A program made the position numbers and the translations under genes. 12,542 nt of DNA from JBBDWJ01 sp040902925 (GTDB lineage: Bacteria > Acidobacteriota > Terriglobia > Bryobacterales > UBA6623): assembly GCA_040902925.1 (NCBI GenBank), contig JBBDWJ010000325.1:1-12542 (forward strand), written 5' to 3'. Under the pieces are notes generated by a model. The model was not told the origin of the DNA. It worked only from the letters and a program-made list of their open reading frames with translations, and made no database searches. Of the stretch, positions 6,133 through 12,319 are shown piece after piece (the first letter of the stretch is position 1; each line of letters begins with the position of its first letter).

Positions 6133-7419
6133 TTAGGAAACCAGAGGCCCCGTCGGTACAGGGCCAGGCTTGCCCTTGCCGGCAACCTGCGGCGGCATTC
6201 TCTGTTGCAAACGCGGGTCGGGCGGACGAGCCGCCACAGGCCGGGGCGCGGCTTGCGCGGCCTGCCTCTCCGCCGTAATGTCGCGGCTCATCGCCAGAAG
6301 ACCGTTAACGCGGCCCTGGCTGTCGCGCAGCGGCGCGCGCGAGATCAGCCGGATCGCCCGCTTCTGGCCGTCGGGCGAGATCCAGGGCTCTTCCTCGTCC
6401 GGCGCCATTCTCGCTCCGCGCAGGATCTGCTCCTCTTTCTGGTGCAGCGCCTTGGCGAGGTGCTCGGGCACGAAATCGAAATCGGTCTTGCCAACGACTT
6501 CCGTGCGCGCCTTGACGCCCAGGCTTCGGCGATGCGCGGCGTTGGCGTACACATAGCGGCCGGCGGGGTCCTTGGCGAATACGGCGTCGGTCAGGCTGTC
6601 GGCAATCGTGCGCAGCAGATCGAGCTCATTGGACGCCGACTCGTCGGTCAGAAGCGAATCCGCTACTTGATACGCGTTGCCCAATACCAACTCGGGCAGG
6701 CCCGCGTTCGTGCGCACGTAGACGGTCTCGAAAGCTTGTACCCACTGCCAGACATCCGGCGCTGTCTTGATGCGGTAGCGGCTTTGCACGATTTCGGTGC
6801 TGTTGGCGGCTAGCGCCGGCTGCCGCTCTTGATGGAATCGCGGCAGATCTTCGGCGTGCACCAGATCCTTGAGCGAGATCCCTGACCGGAAGACCAGGTT
6901 TTCGTCCACGCCGATAACCGATGCGAAACGCCGGTTGCAGTAGACGATCTTCCAGTCCCGCGGATTGTAGACGTAGAGCGAGATGGGCAAATACTGCAGG
7001 ATGCGGTAGCTTTCCTCCCAGCGGGCCAGAGTGCGGGCGCGCTCGACGGCGTAGCAGGTGGCGCGCCATAGAGCCGGTCCGGTGACCTCGCTCTTGATCA
7101 GGTAGTCCTGCGCGCCCTGCCTGACGGCCTTGATCGCCAGCATTTCTTCGTTGTTGCCGGTCAGAACAACCACCGGGACAGTGCCGGCGCGGTCCTGCGT
7201 TCGATAGAGCGTCTCGAGGCCATGGCTGTCGGGCAGCGATAGATCAAGCAGCACTACATCGACCTTTTGTTCCGCCAGAATTTCGAGTCCGTCTGCCAGG
7301 CATACAGCCCAGACAACTTCGGGCGGAGCCACCCGTTGCTCAGGGCGGCTCAGCTCTTTGAGCAGCTCCTGGATAAGCCGCGCATCGGCCTGGTTGTCTT
7401 CGATCAGCAGGATTTTCAT
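6133..7419 (-). CDS. REC-PAS-PAS response regulator without output domain
   Basis: The protein is 428 residues; the ATG (complement of 7417-7419) has a GAGGGG-type site upstream. Residues 1-125 form a CheY-like receiver with the acidic pocket E7-D8, phospho-acceptor D59 in VVLLDLSLPD, T87 and K109. All catalytic positions are present, so it should be phosphorylatable. Residues about 137-257 are a PAS/PAC unit (ISLYVYNPRDWKIVYCNRRF, later YRIKTAPDVWQWV). Residues about 265-386 are a second, PAS_4-like unit (IADSLTDAVFAKDPAGRYVY, then KTDFDFVPEHLAK). The tail (387-428) is Pro/Ala/Gln-rich and probably disordered. There is no HTH, kinase, GGDEF, EAL or PP2C domain. It would act by protein-protein contact or sense a ligand through PAS. 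The cognate histidine kinase is not in the window. It runs parallel to the HDOD-GGDEF gene, 472 bases downstream of it. Confidence 0.82.
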   Translation of the reverse strand: MKILLIEDNQADARLIQELLKELSRPEQRVAPPEVVWAVCLADGLEILAEQKVDVVLLDLSLPDSHGLETLYRTQDRAGTVPVVVLTGNNEEMLAIKAVRQGAQDYLIKSEVTGPALWRATCYAVERARTLARWEESYRILQYLPISLYVYNPRDWKIVYCNRRFASVIGVDENLVFRSGISLKDLVHAEDLPRFHQERQPALAANSTEIVQSRYRIKTAPDVWQWVQAFETVYVRTNAGLPELVLGNAYQVADSLLTDESASNELDLLRTIADSLTDAVFAKDPAGRYVYANAAHRRSLGVKARTEVVGKTDFDFVPEHLAKALHQKEEQILRGARMAPDEEEPWISPDGQKRAIRLISRAPLRDSQGRVNGLLAMSRDITAERQAAQAAPRPVAARPPDPRLQQRMPPQVAGKGKPGPVPTGPLVS

Positions 7420-7891
7420 TTTCCGGTCCCCTCGATCTACCCTGGCGACGGCGGTGCGCCCCGAAACGCTGCCTTGCCTCTAACTCCGAACGATAATCTC
7501 TGAGCGCGCCTTTGTCTTTAGAAGGAATTCCCTACGGCAAATCGTTCGGAGCTTGAGCAGAGTCCTATGACCACGTACAGTCGTTACCATTCGATACCAT
7601 CCAGCCGGCGGCCGGCTATTGGCGCAGTCGCGCGCCTCGCGTACCTCGCTCCAGGACGCAGCGGGTGCAAGACGGATTGAGTTATGTGAGCCGCTCAGTC
7701 CAAGGGATGAGCCGCCGGTTCGCGGAGGATGACAATGTACGTCTGTGTAACGGACCGTCGGGGTTGTCACCGTACTACCTTTGCGGCGGCCGACGCGGAC
7801 ACGCCCGGCGGATTGCATTCGGACTCGATGCTTTGCGATGAATCCAGGCGCCATTGCGCGGTCTGCGCTAAGCCAGTGCAGGGCCGGCGCC
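7420..7891. other. Non-coding interval upstream of the response regulator
   Basis: The 472 bases lie between the HDOD-GGDEF stop and the response regulator start. Frames crossing it have no recognisable protein motifs. It holds the 11-bp inverted repeat at 7484-7551, a 15-base palindrome (AGCCGGC, G, GCCGGCT) at 7603-7617, and a leader with the response regulator ribosome binding site near 7428-7433. I see no convincing minus-strand promoter. Bases 7620-7890 hold nothing I can name. Confidence 0.5.
7484..7551. repeat. Perfect 11-bp inverted repeat enclosing 46 bases
   Basis: CTCCGAACGAT at 7484-7494 is exactly complementary to ATCGTTCGGAG at 7541-7551. Outside the arms AA and TT continue the symmetry if one base is skipped. 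The 46-base interior carries a GGAATTCC palindrome. The element is 65 bases upstream of the response regulator start on the minus strand. It could be a long-stem RNA leader, a pair of binding sites for a regulator, or a tiny mobile-element relic. Confidence 0.5.
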
Positions 7892-9433
7892 TTAGACGGC
7901 GATCGGGCCCGGCGCCAGAAACTCGCAGCGGTTGCGGCCCGCTTCCTTGGCCGCGTACAGCCCGTAGTCCGCCGCCCGCACCAGTTCCTGGGGCGACACG
8001 GGTGAGTCGAACATGCCCACGTGGGCTCCGCCGATGCTGGCGGTCACCGAGACCGGGCCGTGCTCGCCATGGATATGCTGTTTGGCGATTTCCGAGCGCA
8101 GCCGTTCGGCAGCGCCCTTCAAGCCCTCCATGCTCGTGCGCAGCATCACCACAGCGAACTCGTCGCCGCCGTAGCGGGCCGGCAAGTCGTCTTCGCGCGT
8201 ATAAGTGCGCAGCACCAGCGCCACGGCCTGCAACACCTGGTCGCCGACCTGATGGCCGTGGGTGTCGTTCACCGATTTGAAGCCGTCGATGTCGATCATC
8301 AGAATGCCGACGCGGCCCGGGCAAGTGCCTCCGGCCAGCCGCAGCGTACTGCTATCGAGCGTCTCCTGGAAGGTGTTGCGATGGGCCAGTCCCGTCAGCG
8401 GGTCGGTTTGGGCCTTCAACAGCAGCAGCGAATTCTCGAATTGAAGCTGCTCAGTCCGGCGCTCGTTGACGATCGCGTCGCGCAGCAGGATCACTGTCTC
8501 GCGCAGCATCTCGAGTTGCGCGTCGCGCAGTATCGCGGTGGTGTCGAGACGGTCGCCAAGGTTGACGTGCAGGATCTCGGCGATCTCCGCCGTTTGCGCG
8601 TCGAGTCCCGACAGCATGTCCTCGACTTTGTCTTTGTCGAGGCCGAAGTATTTGTGCGCCGATTCGTACAGGTCCAGCAGCACTTTCGAGGTACGCGCGC
8701 CGGCAAACAGCGTTTCGCAATGCGAAGCCACGCTGAGGATGTGGGCGATGTCGCGGCTGTCGGAGGCAGCGCTGGGGATCTGCTCGGGGTCCTGGGAGCC
8801 AAGCACCGCCTCGTGGATCACCGCCGGAAGGCCCCAGGTGTGCAGCAGCGCGACGCCAAGATCGTCCGTGGTAAAGCCCAAAACTTCGCGCTGCACATCC
8901 AGAGGCGGCCACTCGTGCCCGGAAGCTTCCTGGGCGGCCTCGAACTCGACCGGCAGGCAGGCGGCGAGAACCAACTGGCCGATCTGCGACAGCAGCCCGG
9001 CAAGGAACGCTTCATCAGCGAGCTTGGGTTTTACGGATTTGGCGATCAGCTTCGCAGAAACGGCCCGGAACACGGAGCGCTTCCAATAGTCTTCGTGGTC
9101 GAAGCCGGCCGGCTGCGGCTGCAAAAGCGAGTCGACCATGGCGAAACTGAGAGCCCACAGCTTGATCGTCTTGAACCCGAGATGCGAGCAGGCCCGCTTC
9201 AGCGTAACGATCTCGCTGGTGCGGCCCATCAGCGCCGAGTTCGCGATTTTCAGGATCTTAGCCGCCAGCGCCGGGTCGAGCGAAACGACCTGCGCCAGGG
9301 CCGCCGCATCGGCTTCTTCGGCACGCGCCAACCGCATCACCTCGAGGGCGACGGCCGGCACGGAGGGGAGGTCGCGGGCCCGTTCCAGGGCGCTCCGCAC
9401 GCTAGGATCAATCGCAAGTTCCTTACAGCCCAT
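7892..9433 (-). CDS. HDOD-GGDEF diguanylate cyclase
   Basis: The protein is 513 residues. Residues about 13-215 are an HDOD domain: LPSVPAVALEVMRLA, then VVSLDPALAAKILKIANSA, and AFLAGLLSQIGQLVLA. The His-Asp pair of true HD hydrolases is replaced by Ser-Gln at 149-150, so this part is a signal or scaffold module. A helical linker at about 280-340 leads to a GGDEF domain at 340-505. That domain has DPLTGLAHR (344-352), the metal-binding MIDIDGFKSVND (379-390), the signature Y-GGDEF at 421-426, and VTASIGGA. The inhibitory-site motif R413-E-D-D416 lies five residues before GGDEF. It should make c-di-GMP from two GTP with product inhibition, in the cytosol; no membrane segment is seen. The start ATG has only a G-rich stretch upstream. 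The next Met is residue 33 in the HDOD core, so this start is preferred. Confidence 0.9.
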   Translation of the reverse strand: MGCKELAIDPSVRSALERARDLPSVPAVALEVMRLARAEEADAAALAQVVSLDPALAAKILKIANSALMGRTSEIVTLKRACSHLGFKTIKLWALSFAMVDSLLQPQPAGFDHEDYWKRSVFRAVSAKLIAKSVKPKLADEAFLAGLLSQIGQLVLAACLPVEFEAAQEASGHEWPPLDVQREVLGFTTDDLGVALLHTWGLPAVIHEAVLGSQDPEQIPSAASDSRDIAHILSVASHCETLFAGARTSKVLLDLYESAHKYFGLDKDKVEDMLSGLDAQTAEIAEILHVNLGDRLDTTAILRDAQLEMLRETVILLRDAIVNERRTEQLQFENSLLLLKAQTDPLTGLAHRNTFQETLDSSTLRLAGGTCPGRVGILMIDIDGFKSVNDTHGHQVGDQVLQAVALVLRTYTREDDLPARYGGDEFAVVMLRTSMEGLKGAAERLRSEIAKQHIHGEHGPVSVTASIGGAHVGMFDSPVSPQELVRAADYGLYAAKEAGRNRCEFLAPGPIAV

Positions 9434-9454
9434 CGCACACCCCCATCCCTAGTG

Positions 9455-9524
9455 TTTGGACGGCGTTGCCCCCGCGCCAGGGGCGGTGGCCCGCAATTCG
9501 AACCATCCCTCCACGCCGTCCAAA
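9455..9524 (-). promoter_or_regulatory. 70-nt structured element in the leader of the HDOD-GGDEF gene
   Basis: TTTGGACGGCGT (9455-9466) and ACGCCGTCCAAA (9513-9524) form a perfect 12-bp closing stem. Inside, GCCCC (9468-9472) and GGGGC (9480-9484) form a five-bp stem with a seven-base loop. On the plus strand GGTGG (9485-9489) can also pair with CCATC (9504-9508) using one G-U. On the minus strand the element ends 21 bases before the HDOD-GGDEF ATG, so it would sit in its mRNA leader next to the ribosome binding site. An AGGGATGG inside the element is repeated just outside it, before the start. It could be a cis-regulatory RNA or a plus-strand small RNA. It matches no riboswitch I know. Confidence 0.45.
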
Positions 9525-9541
9525 TCTATCGTCGATGGGTT

Positions 9542-9565
9542 AGAGGCCGGAATCTGGTCTTTTTT
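9542..9565 (+). terminator. Possible Rho-independent terminator on the plus strand
   Basis: AGAGGCC at 9542-9548 pairs with GGTCTTT at 9556-9562, including two G-U pairs, around a GGAATCT loop. The stem runs into an uninterrupted six-T tract at 9560-9565. It faces the plus strand, where no annotated gene ends. It would make sense only if a small transcript, for instance one covering 9455-9524, runs rightward here. The stem is modest, so chance remains possible. Confidence 0.35.
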
Positions 9566-9680
9566 GGGGATGGAAGGGGGTCCGCCGGGGTTCCGCCGCC
9601 GCCTCCGATACCGCCGCTAACGCTTGATAAAGTTTCCGTAAATTAATGAAACAGATAAACTTGAGTGTTTGTACTGGTTT

Positions 9681-9711
9681 ATGACAGAAGGATTGCTATC
9701 GGCGCTAGAAT
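9681..9711 (+). promoter_or_regulatory. Candidate promoter for the lipoprotein esterase
   Basis: ATGACA at 9681-9686 and TAGAAT at 9706-9711 each match five of six consensus positions of -35 and -10 boxes. The 19-base spacer is one or two longer than ideal. A start near 9718 would give a leader of about 50 bases to the ATG at 9771. Confidence 0.35.
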
Positions 9712-9770
9712 AGGGTCTTGCCGCAGCCGCTATCGGGGAACCCTAATTGCCGCCACCCTATTGCCAATCC

Positions 9771-10811
9771 ATGACTGTTCGGCTCCTCCTGCTGATTGCC
9801 GTGGCCGCGCTCGGCTGCGCGCCCGACCCGGCCTCTGAGCCGCGGCCCCGGCCGGCCGTGCGTTCGGAGGTGCTCATACCTCGCGCCGGTGGCTCTGGCG
9901 CGGGTGGCCCTGGCGCGGGTGGCCTTGGCGCGGGTGGCCTTGGCGCGGACGGCCCTGGCGCGGACGGCTCGGGCCAGCCGGCCTTCGTGATCACTCCGGA
10001 GAACTACGGCTCTGGAGACGGCCCCTATCCTCTGCTCGTCTCGCTGCACACCTGGAGCAACGGCTATGAGCAGCGTCACGACGAGCTCGAAGCCTTGGCC
10101 CAACAGAAAGGCTGGATTTACCTGTTTCCCGACTTCCGGGGCCGCAACGACCACCCGCTGGCCTGCGGCTCGGAGCAGGCGCAGCAGGACATCCTGGATG
10201 CGGTAGCCTGGGCCAAGAAAACCTATCCTGTTGACGAGCAACGGATTTACCTAACCGGAACGTCCGGGGGAGGGCATATGGCGCTGTTGATGGCGGGGCG
10301 CCATCCCGAAGTTTGGGCTGCCGTCAGCGCCTGGGCGTCTATCTCCGACCTCGCCGCCTGGCATCAGGTCCATCCCGGCGACGAATACGGCGAGATGATG
10401 CGAGCTTCCATGGGCGGCGCTCCGGGGGCGAGCCCGGCTGTCGACCAGGAGTATCGCAACCGCTCGCCGCTGACCTGGCTTGCAGCCGCAAAGGACCTGC
10501 CCGTTGACATCGCCACCGGGGTTCGTGACGGCCACGCAGGCTCGGTGCCGATCCGCCATTCCCTCGACGCCTTCAATGTCATCGCCAGGGCGGCGGGCGC
10601 CGAGGAGGTGTCCGAGCGCGAGATCGAGCAGCTTAGCGCCGGCCCCGAAGCTCGCCTGGCCGAACCCAAACCCAGCGACTTGGCGCAAGACGAGGCTCTG
10701 GGAAGAGCGATTTACTTGCGCCGCCAAGCCGGCCGGTCGCGGGTGACGATCTTCGAAGGCGGCCACGAAGGCATCGCTGCCGCGCAGGTGGATTGGCTGG
10801 CGCGGTTCTGA
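9771..10811 (+). CDS. Lipoprotein alpha/beta-hydrolase (PHB-depolymerase/prolyl-oligopeptidase type)
   Basis: The protein is 346 residues from ATG 9771. This start puts a short lipoprotein signal first, MTVRLLLLIAVAALGC, with lipobox A-L-G-C and lipidated Cys16. A TTG at 9747 (weak GGGGAA upstream) is a possible alternative that adds eight residues. Residues 38-67 are a Gly/Ala linker of six GAGGx-like repeats, presumably spacing the enzyme from the membrane. The catalytic domain follows: YPLLVSLHTWSNGYEQ (86-101), YLFPDFRGRNDHP, the nucleophile elbow GTSGGG at 163-168 (Ser165), a likely acid near D253, and His332 in EGGHEG. The triad is complete. The family includes secreted esterases, feruloyl esterases and peptidases; the substrate is undetermined. 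A strand-helix segment at 285-320 is an insertion before the His. It is transcribed divergently from the HDOD-GGDEF gene. Confidence 0.8.
   Translation: MTVRLLLLIAVAALGCAPDPASEPRPRPAVRSEVLIPRAGGSGAGGPGAGGLGAGGLGADGPGADGSGQPAFVITPENYGSGDGPYPLLVSLHTWSNGYEQRHDELEALAQQKGWIYLFPDFRGRNDHPLACGSEQAQQDILDAVAWAKKTYPVDEQRIYLTGTSGGGHMALLMAGRHPEVWAAVSAWASISDLAAWHQVHPGDEYGEMMRASMGGAPGASPAVDQEYRNRSPLTWLAAAKDLPVDIATGVRDGHAGSVPIRHSLDAFNVIARAAGAEEVSEREIEQLSAGPEARLAEPKPSDLAQDEALGRAIYLRRQAGRSRVTIFEGGHEGIAAAQVDWLARF
9883..9972 (+). repeat. 15-bp tandem repeat, six units, in-frame minisatellite
   Basis: Six consecutive 15-base units begin at 9883, 9898, 9913, 9928, 9943 and 9958, with consensus GCGCGGGTGGCCYTG. 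Units three and four are identical; the last two share GCGCGGACGGC. Each encodes Gly-Ala-Gly/Asp-Gly-x. Because 15 is a multiple of three, gain or loss of a unit keeps the frame, so length variation between strains is expected. It forms the linker between lipid anchor and hydrolase. Confidence 0.9.
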
Positions 10812-11160
10812 CCGCCCGCCCGCGTTCCAACCCAAGGCTCGCGCGCATCGACACCGATGCCTGCCGCGAGGATGGGGTGACCAGTTCTCCTGCACTGTAC
10901 TCCGCGATCGCTTTGAAAATGTGGCCCCACCCTTGCGAATGGGGCTCGGATCGCCTGCGGCGATTGCATTGGCCTGCATTGGCCCCAGGCCACGCTCGCG
11001 CAGGTTGAAATCGACCAGGCTGTGTGCCAGAATTACCGCTCAACCGAAACCAACGCAAGATCACGATACTACCCGTCCGCCGGCGCCCCATTTCTGACTC
11101 CAACGTGCTACGATACCGCGCGTAGCAAAAGCCACGACGCCACTAGCGGAGGAGATTGAT
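10812..11160. other. Intergenic region between lipoprotein esterase and aldolase genes
   Basis: The 349 bases show no convincing gene. Near the left end, GCCCCA (10924-10929) pairs with TGGGGC (10940-10945), and ATCGCC (10950-10955) pairs with GGCGAT (10959-10964). These may help end the upstream transcript, though there is no T-run. TGCATTGGCC is repeated back to back at 10965-10984. A promoter candidate follows at 11005-11033. GCTACG (11107-11112) pairs with CGTAGC (11121-11126), 21 bases before the aldolase ribosome binding site. Confidence 0.5.
11005..11033 (+). promoter_or_regulatory. Candidate sigma-70-type promoter for the aldolase gene
   Basis: TTGAAA at 11005-11010 matches five of six -35 positions. 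CAGAAT at 11028-11033 matches four of six -10 positions. The spacer is exactly 17 bases. The predicted leader is about 120 bases and includes the 11107-11126 hairpin. Confidence 0.4.
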
Positions 11161-12024
11161 ATGGTTTTCAGGCGAGTCCTTTTCGCGGCATTGGCTGGGG
11201 TGCTGGGCTTCGGCATGCCGTTAGCCGCACAAGCCCAGACGCGGACCTACAACACCGTCAAGCAGAAGCTGGCCGCGGGCCAAAAGGTCGTAGGCGGCAC
11301 CGTGTCGTCGTCGGATCCGGATGTCTATTGCGCCATGGCCAACGCCGGGTTTGACTTTCTTTGGATCGAGATGCAGCACAGCCCGCTTACCCACCATGAG
11401 GTAGCGCGCATGATCCGGGCATGCCCCGAAGGAAAGGCTATTCCGTTCATTCGCGTTCCCGATGCGACCGAAGGCGATATTCAAAAGGCGACCGACATGG
11501 GCGCGCTGGGCATCATCGTTCCGATGGTGGACGACGTCGCCAAGATCAAGAACGCCGTCACCTTCGCCAAGTTTCCGCCCAAGGGAAAGCGCAGCCAGGG
11601 CGGCGGGCAGTATCGCGAGGTGTGGGGCGATGACTACCGCGCCACCGCCAACGACAACGTCATGATCGTCGCGATGATCGAGTCGCCCGCCGGCGTCGCC
11701 ATCGTCGACCAGATCGCGGCCGTGGACGGCGTCGATGTTGTATTCGCCGCCAGCACCGACCTGAGCAGTTTTTCCGGCTTCAAGCAAGGCGAGCCCAAGT
11801 ACGAAGCGATGATCCAGAAAATCCACGACGCGACCCTGAAAGCAGGACGCGCGCTGGCCGGCCCGGTGGCCTGGAAAGACCGCGCCGAACGCCCCGGTTT
11901 CACTTTCTTCCAAGGGCCCGGCGAGTCGAGCCTGATTCGAACCGGCGCGCAGATCCTGCTGAAGAGCGCTGAAGCACCGGAGCGCCGCGGCGGCGTTGCC
12001 CCGACCGAAGGCGCTAAACCGTAG
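11161..12024 (+). CDS. HpcH/HpaI-family aldolase with signal peptide
   Basis: The protein is 287 residues; the ATG at 11161 has GGAGGAG at 11148-11154 six bases upstream. Residues 1-25 are a clear signal peptide (RR near the start, hydrophobic core, cut after A-Q-A at 25). The rest is an HpcH/HpaI (class II, metal-dependent) TIM barrel: GFDFLWIEMQHSPL at 63-76 (His73), PFIRVPDAT (Arg98), GALGIIVPMVDD, the metal ligand Glu174 in MIESPAGV, and Asp200 in FAASTDLSSFSG. These match the base, substrate and metal residues of HpcH-type 2-keto-3-deoxy-acid aldolases, so activity is plausible. The family normally splits 4-hydroxy-2-keto acids to pyruvate plus an aldehyde in the cytosol; export is unusual. 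The C-terminal tail beyond about 268 is low complexity. No pathway partner is adjacent. Confidence 0.85.
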   Translation: MVFRRVLFAALAGVLGFGMPLAAQAQTRTYNTVKQKLAAGQKVVGGTVSSSDPDVYCAMANAGFDFLWIEMQHSPLTHHEVARMIRACPEGKAIPFIRVPDATEGDIQKATDMGALGIIVPMVDDVAKIKNAVTFAKFPPKGKRSQGGGQYREVWGDDYRATANDNVMIVAMIESPAGVAIVDQIAAVDGVDVVFAASTDLSSFSGFKQGEPKYEAMIQKIHDATLKAGRALAGPVAWKDRAERPGFTFFQGPGESSLIRTGAQILLKSAEAPERRGGVAPTEGAKP

Positions 12025-12039
12025 GAAGCAGTGCCTTGA

Positions 12040-12204
12040 GGCGGCTCGCCCGGGACGCCGGTCCGGCTAGGCCTCATACGGTTTCACTGAGGCGCCAGCC
12101 GTTGCAGTGCGTTCCGGAGCCCCGGCAGGGGCGCCATGCCTGTACCCCGCGGCGTAAGCGCCGGTTCCGTTTCAATGCTAGGCATCCGAAAAGTGCCATC
12201 CTTT
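12040..12204. repeat. Hairpin-rich intergenic repeat, copy A
   Basis: This copy shares three ordered blocks with copy B. The first is a 5' block with GTCCGGCTAGGCC and ATACGGTT. The second is a core starting TTCCGGAGCCCC at 12112. The third is a 3' block ending AAGTGCCATCCT at 12191-12202. GCCCC (12119-12123) pairs with GGGGC (12128-12132) around GGCA. The next stem is CGGCG/CGCCG around TAAG. It resembles palindromic extragenic (REP/BIME-like) elements; no transposase is present. Confidence 0.6.
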
Positions 12205-12234
12205 TTAGCCTCTTGGCTGCAAAGGATGGCACTT
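12191..12234. repeat. Perfect 14-bp inverted repeat with inner stem
   Basis: AAGTGCCATCCTTT (12191-12204) is exactly complementary to AAAGGATGGCACTT (12221-12234). The 16-base loop contains AGCC-TCTT-GGCT, a further four-bp stem. The left arm is the 3' terminal motif of repeat copy A, so the right arm is an inverted copy of that terminus. As RNA it would be a very stable hairpin and could end aldolase transcription. Confidence 0.75.
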
Positions 12235-12319
12235 GCCAGAGGTTCTTCCACGTTCTCACAACCGGGGCCGACTCCCATAGCGTGTCTGTCCTCCCTGAGC
12301 CCGTCCGCCAGCCGCCTTT

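Larger units (their letters stand above)
9434..9770. other. Divergent intergenic region between HDOD-GGDEF and the lipoprotein gene
   Basis: The 337 bases separate genes that start in opposite directions, so promoters for both should lie here. The part near the HDOD-GGDEF gene holds the 70-nt structured element and a hairpin with T-run. The AT-rich stretch 9625-9690 is the likeliest promoter zone. It includes TAAAGTTT at 9628-9635, equal to the sigma-28 -35 consensus on the plus strand, but the nearest -10-like ACAGATAA (9651-9658) is four bases too far. CCATCCCT occurs twice, at 9443-9450 and 9503-9510. Confidence 0.5.

Noticed and set aside
5986..6813. A 275-codon plus-strand frame
   Set aside because: It is mostly antisense to the PAS domains of the response regulator, Arg/Gly-rich, with no motif or ribosome binding site.
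9455..9524. tRNA-like reading: a 70-nt body, a 5-bp/7-nt arm and a TTCGAAC heptamer
   Set aside because: The closing stem is 12 bp, not seven. The sequences flanking TTCGAAC do not pair as a T-stem on either strand, and no proper D-arm exists.
8021..9646. A 541-codon open frame on the plus strand
   Set aside because: It is antisense to the HDOD-GGDEF gene, whose domains and motifs are unmistakable. The plus-strand product is low complexity (Gln/Arg/His-rich) with no motif. High GC makes such shadow frames common.
9628..9658. Sigma-28 promoter from TAAAGTTT and ACAGATAA on the plus strand
   Set aside because: The -35 is exact, but the -10 matches only six of eight and lies four bases beyond the required spacing. 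The downstream gene is a lipoprotein hydrolase, not a flagellar gene.
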